From assembly GCF_016887565.1 (NCBI RefSeq), contig NZ_CP069396.1, positions 3,313,001-3,377,000 of the forward strand: 64,000 nucleotides of DNA, read 5' to 3'. Under the pieces are notes generated by a model. It was not told the DNA's origin and did not search any database. It worked only from the letters and a program-made list of their open reading frames with translations. Both the position numbers and the translations under genes were made by a program. Below, piece after piece: positions 18,209-25,311 of the stretch. Origin of the DNA: Archangium violaceum (lineage in GTDB: Bacteria; Myxococcota; Myxococcia; Myxococcales; Myxococcaceae). How positions within the stretch are numbered: the stretch's first letter is position 1; each line of letters opens with the position of its first letter.

Positions 18209-18277
18209 GATCACCGATTCCGGAGCAAGCCGATCACCGATTCCGGAGCAAGCCGATCACCGATTCCGGAGCAAGCC
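18209..18277 (+). repeat. Three tandem 23-bp sub-terminal repeats of the inner IS21
   Basis: GATCACCGATTCCGGAGCAA plus GCC occurs three times head to tail. Related inverted copies (GATCGGCTTCGTCCGGAACR...) lie at 20841-20886 near the other end. They are the presumed IstA binding sites. Confidence 0.88.
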
Positions 18278-18415
18278 GATCGGTGACACGGACGTAGGGA
18301 TGACGGATGCAGTCCAAGGGGTCATCCCCGGAGTCATGGGAGCGGAGAAGACGCTGGACGTCACATGGAAGCAGGCTGCCTCCCTCGCAAGGAGGAGGAC
18401 CTGGCCGCACCGAGG

Positions 18416-19936
18416 ATGTCCATGAGGAAGCTACGAGAGATTCTGAGACTACACCTGGAAATGGGACTGACCGGCAGGGCGATAGCGCGCAGCTGCGGAC
18501 TGTCACCGAGCACGGTGAGCGATTACCTGGGCCGGATAAAGCTGGCGCGGCTGAACTGGCCACTGCCGGCGGAGCTGGACGATGACGCAGCTCTGGAGCA
18601 GCTGCTCTTCCCCGACGAGCACAAGCCGAAGCTCAATCGCCCGGAGCCCGACTTCGCGCGAATCCACGAGGAGCTTCGGCGCAAGCACGTCACCAAGCAA
18701 TTGCTGTGGCAGGAGTACCGGGAGCAGCACCCGGATGGCTACCAGTACAGCCAGTTCTGCGAGCACTACGCGCGCTGGTGCGCGCAACTGTCGGTGACGA
18801 TGCGGCAGACGCACCGGGCCGGAGAGAAGGGCTTCGTGGACTTCAGCGGGGATGGGCTCGAGCTGGTGGTGCCCGAGACGGGGGAGAGGCAGAAGGTGAA
18901 GCTCTTCCTCTTCGTGCTGGGCGCCAGCAGCTACACCTACGTGGAGCCGGTGCTGGGGGAGGACCTGGCCACGTGGGTGGGCTGCCACAGCCGAGCGCTG
19001 GAGTACTTTGGCGGCGTGCCTCAGGTGGTGGTGCCCGACAATCTCAAGGCGGCAGTGCAGCGGCCTGACCGGTACGAGCCGGAGCTCAACCCCACCTACG
19101 CGGAGCTGGCCCGGCACTACGGTTTCGCCGTCATTCCCGCGCGCGTGCGCAAGCCGCGAGACAAGGCGAAGGTGGAGGCCGCGGTGCTGCTGGCCGAGAG
19201 GTGGATTCTGGCCGTGCTGCGCCACCAGCGCTTCAGCACGTTGCAGCAGGTGCGCGAGGCGGTGCGTCCGTTGCTCGAGAAGCTCAACGAGCGCCCCATG
19301 CGCAAGCTGGGCAAGTCGCGGCGGCAGCTCTTCGAGGAGGTGGACCGGCCCGCGCTCAAGCCCCTGCCCGCGGAGCGCTACGAGCTGGCGTGGTGGAAGA
19401 AGGCGCGCGTCAACATCGACTACCACATCGAGGTGGACGAGCACCTCTACAGCGTGCCGTACCAGTTAGTGGGCAAGCAGGTGGAAGTACGCGCCACCAC
19501 GGCGTGCGTCGAAGTCTTCCTCGCAGGCCGTCGCGTCGCCAGCCACCCGCGCGCCAGCGGGCCGCGGCCGACGACGCTGCCCGAGCACATGCCCAGCTCG
19601 CACCGCGCCCATGCGCAGTGGACGCCCTCGCGAATACTCGAGTGGGCGGCCAAGGTGGGCCCCTCGACTGCGGCGCTGGCCGAGGAGCTGATGCGTCGGC
19701 GCAAACATCCCGAGCAGGGGTTCCGCGCCTGCCTGGGCCTCATCCGCTTGAAGGAGAAGTACGGCCCGGAGCGGTTGGAGCGCGCGTGCGCGCGTGCGCT
19801 TCGGCATCGTGCCTGTACCTACGGCAGCGTCGCCGCCATCCTGCGCAACAAGCTGGAAGCCGTGGAGCCGGTGGCCGAGGAGCGCGCCGCGCTGCCCGTC
19901 CACGAGAACATCCGCGGCCCTGACTACTACCACTGA
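18416..19936 (+). CDS. istA: IS21 transposase IstA (inner element)
   Basis: 506 residues from ATG 18416 (ATG 18422 also fits GAGG). The N-terminal HTH is LTGRAIARSCGLSPSTVSDYL. The RNase-H-like DDE core includes FVDFSGDGLELVV, YTYVEPVLGEDLATWVGC and KVEAAVLLAERW, with the C-terminal domain ending GPDYYH. It is followed by istB after 118 nt. Full length compared with IS21-family transposases. Confidence 0.93.
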   Translation: MSMRKLREILRLHLEMGLTGRAIARSCGLSPSTVSDYLGRIKLARLNWPLPAELDDDAALEQLLFPDEHKPKLNRPEPDFARIHEELRRKHVTKQLLWQEYREQHPDGYQYSQFCEHYARWCAQLSVTMRQTHRAGEKGFVDFSGDGLELVVPETGERQKVKLFLFVLGASSYTYVEPVLGEDLATWVGCHSRALEYFGGVPQVVVPDNLKAAVQRPDRYEPELNPTYAELARHYGFAVIPARVRKPRDKAKVEAAVLLAERWILAVLRHQRFSTLQQVREAVRPLLEKLNERPMRKLGKSRRQLFEEVDRPALKPLPAERYELAWWKKARVNIDYHIEVDEHLYSVPYQLVGKQVEVRATTACVEVFLAGRRVASHPRASGPRPTTLPEHMPSSHRAHAQWTPSRILEWAAKVGPSTAALAEELMRRRKHPEQGFRACLGLIRLKEKYGPERLERACARALRHRACTYGSVAAILRNKLEAVEPVAEERAALPVHENIRGPDYYH

Positions 19937-20054
19937 GGTGAGAGTCTTCCTCCCCCTCGGGCAGTCCTCGAGCTCTCTGCCCCGGGGGAGCGCGGCGTCG
20001 CGCGGTGCGCGCCGCCGCGCGCTATCGCCGAGCTCGCTCACACAGAGGAAAGCC

Positions 20055-20813
20055 ATGCTGATGAAACAGACACTGGAGAAGCTCAAGGCGATGAAGCTGC
20101 TGGGGATGGCCAGCTACCTGGAGGGGTGGCTGGACGTGCCTCCCACGCAGGACGTCAGCGCGTCCGAGTTGCTCGGGCTGCTGGTGGACGCCGAGTGGAC
20201 GCAGCGAGAGAACCGCAAGCTCTCCCTGCGGTTGAAGAACGCGAAGCTGCGGCAGCCGGCATGCGTGGAGGACATCGACTACGCCCACGCCCGAGGGCTG
20301 ACGAGGGCCCAGGTGGTGGAGCTGGCCTCGTGCCGCTGGGTGGCCGCCCACCAGAACGTCCTGCTCACCGGGCCGACGGGAATGGGCAAGAGCTACCTGG
20401 CGTGCGCGCTGGGCAACAAGGCGTGCCGCGAAGGCTACACGGTGGTGTACCGCAGGGCCTCCCGGCTCTACGACGAGCTGGCCCAGGCGCGGGCCGATGG
20501 CACCTGGCGCACGGTGCTGCAGCGCTTGTCCAAGGCGCACGTCTTCATCCTCGACGACTTCGGCTTGGAGCCACTGACGGCCAACGAGCGAAGGGACCTG
20601 CTCGAAGTCTTGGAGGACCGGTGTGGAACTGCTTCCACCGTCATCACCTCCCAGCTCGATCCCAAGCAATGGCACGCGCTCATCGGTGATGCGACCGTCG
20701 CCGACGCCATCCTCGACCGGGTGGTCCACAACGCCCACCGCATCAAGCTGATGGGCGAGTCCATCCGCAAGCAGCATGGAAAGTTGACGACCGAGCCGAA
20801 GCCGGAGAAGTGA
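20055..20813 (+). CDS. istB: IS21 helper ATPase IstB (inner element)
   Basis: 252 residues from ATG 20055 with AGAGGAAAGCC upstream. Walker A TGPTGMGKSYL, Walker B FILDDFGLEPL, then VITSQLDPKQWHALIGD. It partners the inner IstA. The C-terminus is basic, as expected for DNA binding. Confidence 0.93.
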   Translation: MLMKQTLEKLKAMKLLGMASYLEGWLDVPPTQDVSASELLGLLVDAEWTQRENRKLSLRLKNAKLRQPACVEDIDYAHARGLTRAQVVELASCRWVAAHQNVLLTGPTGMGKSYLACALGNKACREGYTVVYRRASRLYDELAQARADGTWRTVLQRLSKAHVFILDDFGLEPLTANERRDLLEVLEDRCGTASTVITSQLDPKQWHALIGDATVADAILDRVVHNAHRIKLMGESIRKQHGKLTTEPKPEK

Positions 20814-20916
20814 GGGGCACCAGCGTCGCTCCGCTCCGATGATCGGCTTCGTCCGGAACAGGTGATCGGCTTCGTCCGGAACGAGTGATCGCGATGGCCG
20901 GAATACGCACCGTGAG

Positions 20917-21111
20917 CGCCGCGTCGTCGTCGAGTTGCGGCGGCAGCGGCCAGCTCGTCAGCTTCGCCGCCTTGGCCCGGTACAGGTAGCGATTCACCGT
21001 GCCCACGCCGATTCCCAGGCTCCGGGCAATCTCCCGCACCGACAGCTTCAGCTCCAACCTCTGTCTCAACAACTCTCTGAGCTTACGCATGGACAGCCTC
21101 TCTGCCGCCAT
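20917..21111 (-). pseudogene. istA: IS21 transposase IstA, N-terminal part (outer element)
   Basis: From ATG 21111 (AGGAGG upstream) it encodes MRKLRELLRQRLELKLSVRE and the HTH IARSLGIGVGTVNRYLYRA, then PPQLDDDAALT, where the inner IS21 interrupts. It continues in frame at 18188. Confidence 0.88.
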
Positions 21112-21325
21112 CAACACCTCCTTGGGGGGAGGTCAGAGGCGGCGGCTCGTCCAGCACCGTCAACGCTCCACTGGGTTTCCCATCCCGCCACCTACTTCCA
21201 GGGTGCGTTCCACTTGCCCGGAATCGGTGTTCCACATGGCCGGAATGGGCGTTCCACATGCTCCGGAATCAGTGTTCCACTTCCCCCGGAATCGGTGTTC
21301 CACATGGTCCGGTGCACGCACTGAT

Positions 21326-21565
21326 GGCCTCTACTCCGTGCGCGGGGTGGCTGAGTACTTCAACGTCACCAGGTGGATAGTGTACTACTGGATAAAAGAG
21401 GGCTGGCTCAAGGGTGTCGAGGGCGGTGGGATGGGGCGCTGCTGGTGGTTCAAGCTGGATAGCCAGACAATCAAGCGCCTGACTGATGCCAGGTCCCGAG
21501 GGTACGGGCCAGGCGGGCGTAGTCATTCCCAGAGCCGTCTCCGAGAAGAGGGGCATTATGCATAG
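21326..21565 (+). pseudogene. Large serine recombinase, C-terminal part (after IS21)
   Basis: It encodes LYSVRGVAEYFNVTRWIVYY and WIKEGWLKGVEGGGMGRCWW, a MerR-like HTH that closes many cassette-borne serine recombinases. It is in frame with codon 635 of the first part once IS21 and one CTGAT copy are removed, ending at TAG 21565. Confidence 0.8.
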
Positions 21566-21573
21566 CGCACCCA

Positions 21574-22474
21574 GTCCCTGCCTGTCGTTCTCGTGAAGGT
21601 GCGTGTTGGCGTGCAGGGAGAAGCCCTCCATGAAGGCGCATCGGGGCTGCTTGCTGGGAGGGGGCCGTACGTCTACCTCCGTCCAGCGCAGCCGCTGCTG
21701 CAGCGAGTGTGCCTGGTAGGCCTGCAGCGAGTCCTCGGGCCCTTGCGCGGGCAGGGCCCCTCTTTTCTCCAGCAGGCGCAGAACCCGGTGGCGCACCACC
21801 CTCAGCAGCTGCTCCACCTCACCTTGCGTGGGTGGCGGCAACGCCTCGAAGCGCACGCCGCCCTCCCCCGGCACGAAGACGCCGTCCGGTACCAGCGAGT
21901 GGAAGTGCGGCGTTACCTGCAAGGCGGAGCCGAAGAACTGGATGAACGACACGGCCCCGACCTGCCCACCCCGCAGACCCTGCCGCCGTGCCCTCCGCCG
22001 CTGCAGGGCGAACACCGCGCGCAGGAAGACGGTGAGGACCTCCGAGAGCAGTCCCACGTCCTTGAGCAGCACCCACCGCACCCGATGCGGAAAGGACAGC
22101 GTCCACTGACGGTAGGGCACGTGAGGCAGCACCCGCTCCACCAGGTGCACCGCTGTCACCTGCGCGCGCTTCGCGTTGCAGGAGGGACACACCCCTCGGC
22201 CCTTGCATGAGAAGGCGACGAGCAGCTCGTCCTTGCAACTCTCGCAGCGTACCCGCTCGAAGCCGTGCGCCAGCACGCCGCACTCCTGGTACCGGGCGAA
22301 GTCCCGCTCCACGTACCGGGGCAGGCCGCGCCCCACCTCGCTCGCCTCCTCCAGCAGCGTGGCCAGGTTGTCCCTCACCGCCTCGTACAGCACCGTCCCC
22401 TCCGGCCGCCTCCGCCGGTACGCCCACCCGCGCTCCTCCACCCGCCCCTCCCCAGCCACACCTCGCCAGGGCAC
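21574..22474 (-). pseudogene. IS91-family transposase, N-terminal part
   Basis: From GTG 22474 it encodes the N-terminal zinc-binding region ([20 protein letters not shown] then PSCNAKR), the LPHRVRWVLLKD region, and the HUH-like HFHSLVPDGVF followed by the catalytic domain up to HLHENDRQGL. IS91 transposases use rolling-circle transposition with paired Tyr residues. The frame continues at 13447. Between lies the recombinase cassette. Confidence 0.85.
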
Positions 22475-22536
22475 ACGCTACTGTCCGCCTCCCACGGACC
22501 TCCGTGGAGCCCCTGCCTGCTGGTGGGGTTCGGGGC

Positions 22537-22674
22537 CTACGAGAGCAAGAGGCGTAGGAGGGTCGCAGCTCGCGCCGGATTGCCCCCTTCCAGGGCCTCC
22601 AGGGCCGCTGTGACGTGCCTTGCTACATTGCTACAGCAGACCCGCGCTGGAGCGCTCTCAACACAGCTCGGCAT
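22537..22674 (-). CDS. Conserved 45-residue ORF upstream of the IS91 transposase
   Basis: It encodes [20 protein letters not shown] then [10 protein letters not shown] and a stop. An equal-length copy (63036-63173) lies upstream of the deleted IS91, with several substitutions but no frameshift. It is probably an IS91 accessory peptide; function unknown. It lies 62 bp before the transposase start on the same strand. Confidence 0.45.
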   Translation of the reverse strand: MPSCVESAPARVCCSNVARHVTAALEALEGGNPARAATLLRLLLS

Positions 22675-22759
22675 GGGGCAGGGGGCGGCGTAAGCGGCTG
22701 GAACTCCTACGAAAACCACCCTCAAACGTTCTGGAATGCTCTCGCCGAATGCCTCCGGC

Positions 22760-22784
22760 GGCGGGTTCGATTCCCGCCGCTTCC
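22760..22784 (+). repeat. Diverged attachment-site core 2
   Basis: GCGGGTTCGATTCCCGCCGC followed by TTCC matches the ssrA core except for one C-to-T change and loss of similarity after CC. No complete tRNA or tmRNA precedes it. The 350 bp before it are homologous to those before core 4. Confidence 0.65.
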
Positions 22785-22834
22785 TTGCAGAGCAACCCGC
22801 TTGGCCCCGGCTCCATCCCGCAGAGGGAACGGAA

Positions 22835-22869
22835 AAGGGCCCGGAATCGACTGGCGATTCCAGGCCCTT
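22835..22869 (-). terminator. Hairpin downstream of the collagen-like gene
   Basis: AAGGGCCCGGAATC and GATTCCAGGCCCTT form a 14-bp stem with one mismatch and a 7-nt loop, about 50 nt after the stop of the minus-strand gene. Confidence 0.65.
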
Positions 22870-22917
22870 GTATTGCCGTGCCCGCCCATCCACAGCGCCT
22901 GCGCTTCAGACGTGGTT

Positions 22918-23613
22918 TTACTTCCTCAAACAGACGAAACTGACGTTACGGGACGTTGAACTGTATCCGGTGGCACCAAACCCCGTCAGATACCCGTGTT
23001 GCATGCAGTAATCGCGGATCGCCCTGTTACAAGAAAGCGACACGAGTTCGGATGGAGTGCAATTCGAGTTGAGCGCCGTGAGAACAGAGATATCCGTCGT
23101 TAGAACGACCGCTCCAGGACCCGGAGGGCCTTGTGGACCGGTGTCGCCTTTGTCTCCCTTGGGTCCCGGAGAACCCTGTGGTCCAGTGGAGCCCTGCGGG
23201 CCGGGATCGCCCTTGGGGCCCTGAGTGCCCAGCGTCACATTGAAAGAATCATTCTGTTCAATGTTGGGGCCGATCGACATCGTCAGCAGGTAGGAACCGG
23301 CTTCCAAGAACGCTAGAGGCACGGAGATGATGACCTTAGAGGTGTCGTAAGTCACGACCCCCACTCCAGTTCCCATGAATTGGACGACGGGCGGAATACC
23401 GGAGGCAGTACCGAAGTTCCGGCCGTGGATGGTCATCTGGCTCAAGGCGTAGTTCACCTCCACCTTCGTGATGACCAACTGCGTCTGCCAATCCTGCGCC
23501 TGTGCCGGAACCGAGAGTCCCGCCATCACGCTAGTCAGCACGCCCAGGCTTGTGGTCATGGGCGACATGCGCAGGCGGGCAGCCAACGTCCTACTCTTGA
23601 AGAGCCTCATCAT
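22918..23613 (-). CDS. Secreted protein with IPT/TIG domain and collagen-like repeat
   Basis: 231 residues. A signal peptide ([16 protein letters not shown]) is followed by an IPT/TIG-type immunoglobulin fold ([20 protein letters not shown] then NFG). Next come about 13 uninterrupted Gly-X-Y triplets ([20 protein letters not shown] and on) and a C-terminal domain with four cysteines. Gly-X-Y runs form triple helices, so a trimeric surface or secreted fibre is likely. It is not in an operon. The start is uncertain: ATG 23613 or 23610 lack a Shine-Dalgarno. Confidence 0.75.
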   Translation of the reverse strand: MMRLFKSRTLAARLRMSPMTTSLGVLTSVMAGLSVPAQAQDWQTQLVITKVEVNYALSQMTIHGRNFGTASGIPPVVQFMGTGVGVVTYDTSKVIISVPLAFLEAGSYLLTMSIGPNIEQNDSFNVTLGTQGPKGDPGPQGSTGPQGSPGPKGDKGDTGPQGPPGPGAVVLTTDISVLTALNSNCTPSELVSLSCNRAIRDYCMQHGYLTGFGATGYSSTSRNVSFVCLRK

Positions 23614-24256
23614 GAGTTGAGTTTGTCTTTTTGAAGTGTGAATTTGCGAAGTGCGCGAAGGCTCTGTCGCTGGCACCCACCTTACAATAAAAGCCCTGTT
23701 TTTAAAGCGGCGACACCGGCCAAAGGTGCAGGTTGGCCGCTTCTCGAACGAGCAATTGAACGAGAGGCGAGCAGTCCCAGGTGGGCTCGGTGCTCTCTCC
23801 TTTGCCTTCACTCCGCGCGAGTAGCCGGAAGCGCCTGTGCTCCCGGCATACCCTGGAATTTGATGGTCCATAGCCTGCTCAGCAGGCAGGTAGACGCAAG
23901 TCATTGCGCTTGCTAGCGATACTGCCCAGTAGTGGAACTGGCGGGCTATACAAAGTGCGTGGAATCGAGAGCATTGCTGACCACCAGCATGGCCACTCAC
24001 CGCGCCACCATCAATACCACCCGGCTCCCTCCCTGGTTTTGATGCTCGCGCCCTGCTTCCTGCGCCCAGGACGCCGTCAATGGATCGAGGAAGGGCAGAT
24101 GCGCGCGGATTCATGTTGCATGTATGTCGCAAGAGCCTGCGGAATGACCTGGAACGGGGCGGGACAGAGGGGGACGCGGCGGGATGACGACTCCCAAGCA
24201 TTCCGGGCAGTTACGAGGTAAGGGCGCGATTCTGCTGGGAGTTTCGCACCGCCCGG
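23614..24256. other. Gene-free stretch before att core 3
   Basis: No frame on either strand shows a recognisable family. Base composition is patchier than in flanking genes. The last 100 bp may be the arm of an integrated element's att site. Confidence 0.4.
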
Positions 24257-24284
24257 CGCGGGTTCGATTCCCGCCGCCTCCACT
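24257..24284 (+). repeat. Attachment-site core 3
   Basis: Exact 28-bp match to the ssrA 3' end (4191-4218) without any tmRNA body upstream, so it is a recombination product and not a gene. It is followed by the same 80-bp downstream sequence as core 4. Confidence 0.85.
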
Positions 24285-24296
24285 GGAAGTAAAGAG

Positions 24297-24330
24297 CCCC
24301 GGGCGCCATCAGGCGACCCGGGGTTTTCTT
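24297..24330 (+). terminator. Terminator after att core 3
   Basis: The stem CCCCGGGCGCC/GGCGACCCGGGG with an ATCA loop is followed by TTTTCTTTTT. The same hairpin follows core 4 at 63299-63332. It presumably came from the 3' flank of another tmRNA locus. Confidence 0.7.
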
Positions 24331-24339
24331 TTTCCGCTG

Positions 24340-24660
24340 AAGCCGCCAGCGGCAGCCGGGCGAGCTGGCCTCGCTCGTGGCGCTGCACCTGGAGCTTCGC
24401 CACCTCGGCGCAGAGGGCCTCCCACGGGAACGTGGTGTAGAGGTCGATGGTGTTGCCGCTCTTGCGCGGGGTGTGCGTACAGAGCTCAAGGATGTCCTTC
24501 CGGGCACCGTCCGTGCGGGCCAGGGAGATCATGGTCCGGCGCAGGTCGTGGCCCCGCCGGTGCCGCAGGCCTAGCGCCTCCATGTCCTTCACCAGCCGCT
24601 TGTAGGAGTGGTGGTCCGTCCGCATCCCGCCGAACTCCACGCGGGGGCCACGGTTGGTCG
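24340..24660 (-). pseudogene. Tyrosine recombinase, C-terminal catalytic fragment
   Basis: It encodes RTDHHSYKRLVKDMEALGLR then GHDLRRTMISLART (the HxxR box), LELCTHTPRKSGNTIDLY and TFPWEAL, with the expected nucleophilic Tyr in IDLY. The upstream two-thirds of the gene is missing, replaced by IS91 debris at about 24690. It lies beside att core 3 in the same orientation as the remnant beside core 1. Confidence 0.75.
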
Positions 24661-24699
24661 GTCGGGGCATGGGCACCACGAGGTCTTCGGGTGTTGGTG

Positions 24700-24935
24700 A
24701 GCGGCCCATCGAGGCAGGGCCGTCAGGTACGCCAACACCCGGCGCCTGCCTCCACACCAGTCACTGGTGAAGACATCCAACGCGAACGTCCTGCGCAGCA
24801 GCCCCGCCCAGTCTACTGGCGGCGTCCTCTCCTTCCTCCGCTCCTGCCTCGCTCCTGCCTCAGGCGCCACGCTCGCCTCCTCTGCTCCTACCTGGGGGCG
24901 CGTCACGCTCCTCTCCTGCGCTCCTGCTTGTGGGA
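24700..24935 (-). mobile_element. IS91-family transposase relic
   Basis: It encodes VDWAGLLRRTFALDVFTSDW then [11 protein letters not shown] on the minus strand; the first Cys of the CxxC is lost (FTSDWCGG). It ends exactly at the recurrent CTTGTGGGA breakpoint. Confidence 0.65.
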
Positions 24936-25095
24936 GCAGCCGTGCGTGAGGGGCTCGATGCGCTCGACTTCGAGGGCAGGCAGCGGCTGGTACGCCTGCT
25001 CATCGAGCGCGTGGTGGTGGCGGGCGAGCACGTCACCATCGAGCACGCTGTCCCCCTCTCCGGTCGGTTTTGTCGTTTGCGGAAAAACGTCCGTG
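24936..25095 (+). pseudogene. Serine recombinase C-terminal fragment
   Basis: REGLDALDFEGRQRLVRLLI then ERVVVAGEHVTIEHAVPLSG matches the conserved segment near the end of large serine recombinases. No catalytic domain remains. It is joined directly to IS91 sequence on both sides. Confidence 0.5.
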
Positions 25096-25137
25096 GAAGT
25101 GTTCGCCTGCGTGAGGTGTGGAGGCAGGCGGAGTGTT
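25096..25137 (+). repeat. 42-bp IS91-derived direct repeat, left of the PKS
   Basis: It encodes [13 protein letters not shown] on the plus strand, the CxxCGG motif of the IS91 transposase, and nothing more of that gene. A 37/42 identical copy in the same orientation lies at 31834-31875, on the other side of the polyketide synthase. Confidence 0.75.
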
Positions 25138-25311
25138 CGACCTTGAGTGCCTATCTCTCGCGATGGCGGAGCTGACGTTCAACCCCCACGCGGGGCTGCG
25201 TCCAGCGGGTCAGGGGGGATCGGGCCCGACGTGGGTTCCTCGAGTCCGCTATCTCGGCTTCTCGATGGGGCTCGATGCTGTCGCGACATCACCCTGGCAG
25301 GAGGCCAGACC

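Larger units (their letters stand above)
18189..20909 (+). mobile_element. Inner IS21-family element (2721 bp, apparently complete)
   Basis: The ends are TGCGTGCACCGGACCATCGC (left) and, inverted on the right, TGCGTATTCCGGCCATCGCG. Both genes are intact, and 7-bp target duplications (CCGTGAG) flank it. It is inserted in istA of the outer IS21 in the opposite orientation. Nothing visible disables it, so it may still be mobile. Confidence 0.92.
15840..21320 (-). mobile_element. Outer IS21-family element (genes leftward, split by inner IS21)
   Basis: The ends are TGCGTATTCCGGCGAAGTGG (left) and, inverted on the right, TGCGTGCACCGGACCATGTG. Sub-terminal arrays of the repeat GTGGAACACYSRTTCCGG lie at 15852-15907 and 21188-21310, the multiple transposase-binding sites typical of IS21. 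A 5-bp target duplication CTGAT flanks it at 15835-15839 and 21321-21325. It carries istB intact and istA split in two by the inner IS21. Confidence 0.9.
13448..21570 (+). mobile_element. Serine-recombinase cassette inserted in the IS91 transposase
   Basis: It occupies the gap between the two transposase halves, with TGG present at both junctions, consistent with the short core left by a large serine recombinase. It carries a DUF5372-like gene, a small overlapping ORF and the recombinase, plus the two IS21 elements. About 2.6 kb remains when the IS21 elements are subtracted. Confidence 0.7.
12725..22690 (-). mobile_element. IS91-family element split by nested insertions
   Basis: The transposase runs leftward. 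Its 3' side ends at the conserved terminus GCGTATAGGCGGGATAGAGG (12725 on); its 5' side includes a small conserved ORF and ends near or beyond 22.69 kb. Inside lies the serine-recombinase cassette (13448-21570). Removing the cassette restores a 473-residue transposase frame. This is the only full-length copy of the element in the window. Confidence 0.75.

Noticed and set aside
18209-18277. Three tandem 23-bp repeats as a CRISPR array
   Set aside because: There are no spacers and they match inverted copies at the other end of the IS21; they are transposase-binding repeats.
24257-24284. tRNA or tmRNA gene at the second and later att cores
   Set aside because: Only the T arm and acceptor 3' strand are present; no D or anticodon arm precedes them.
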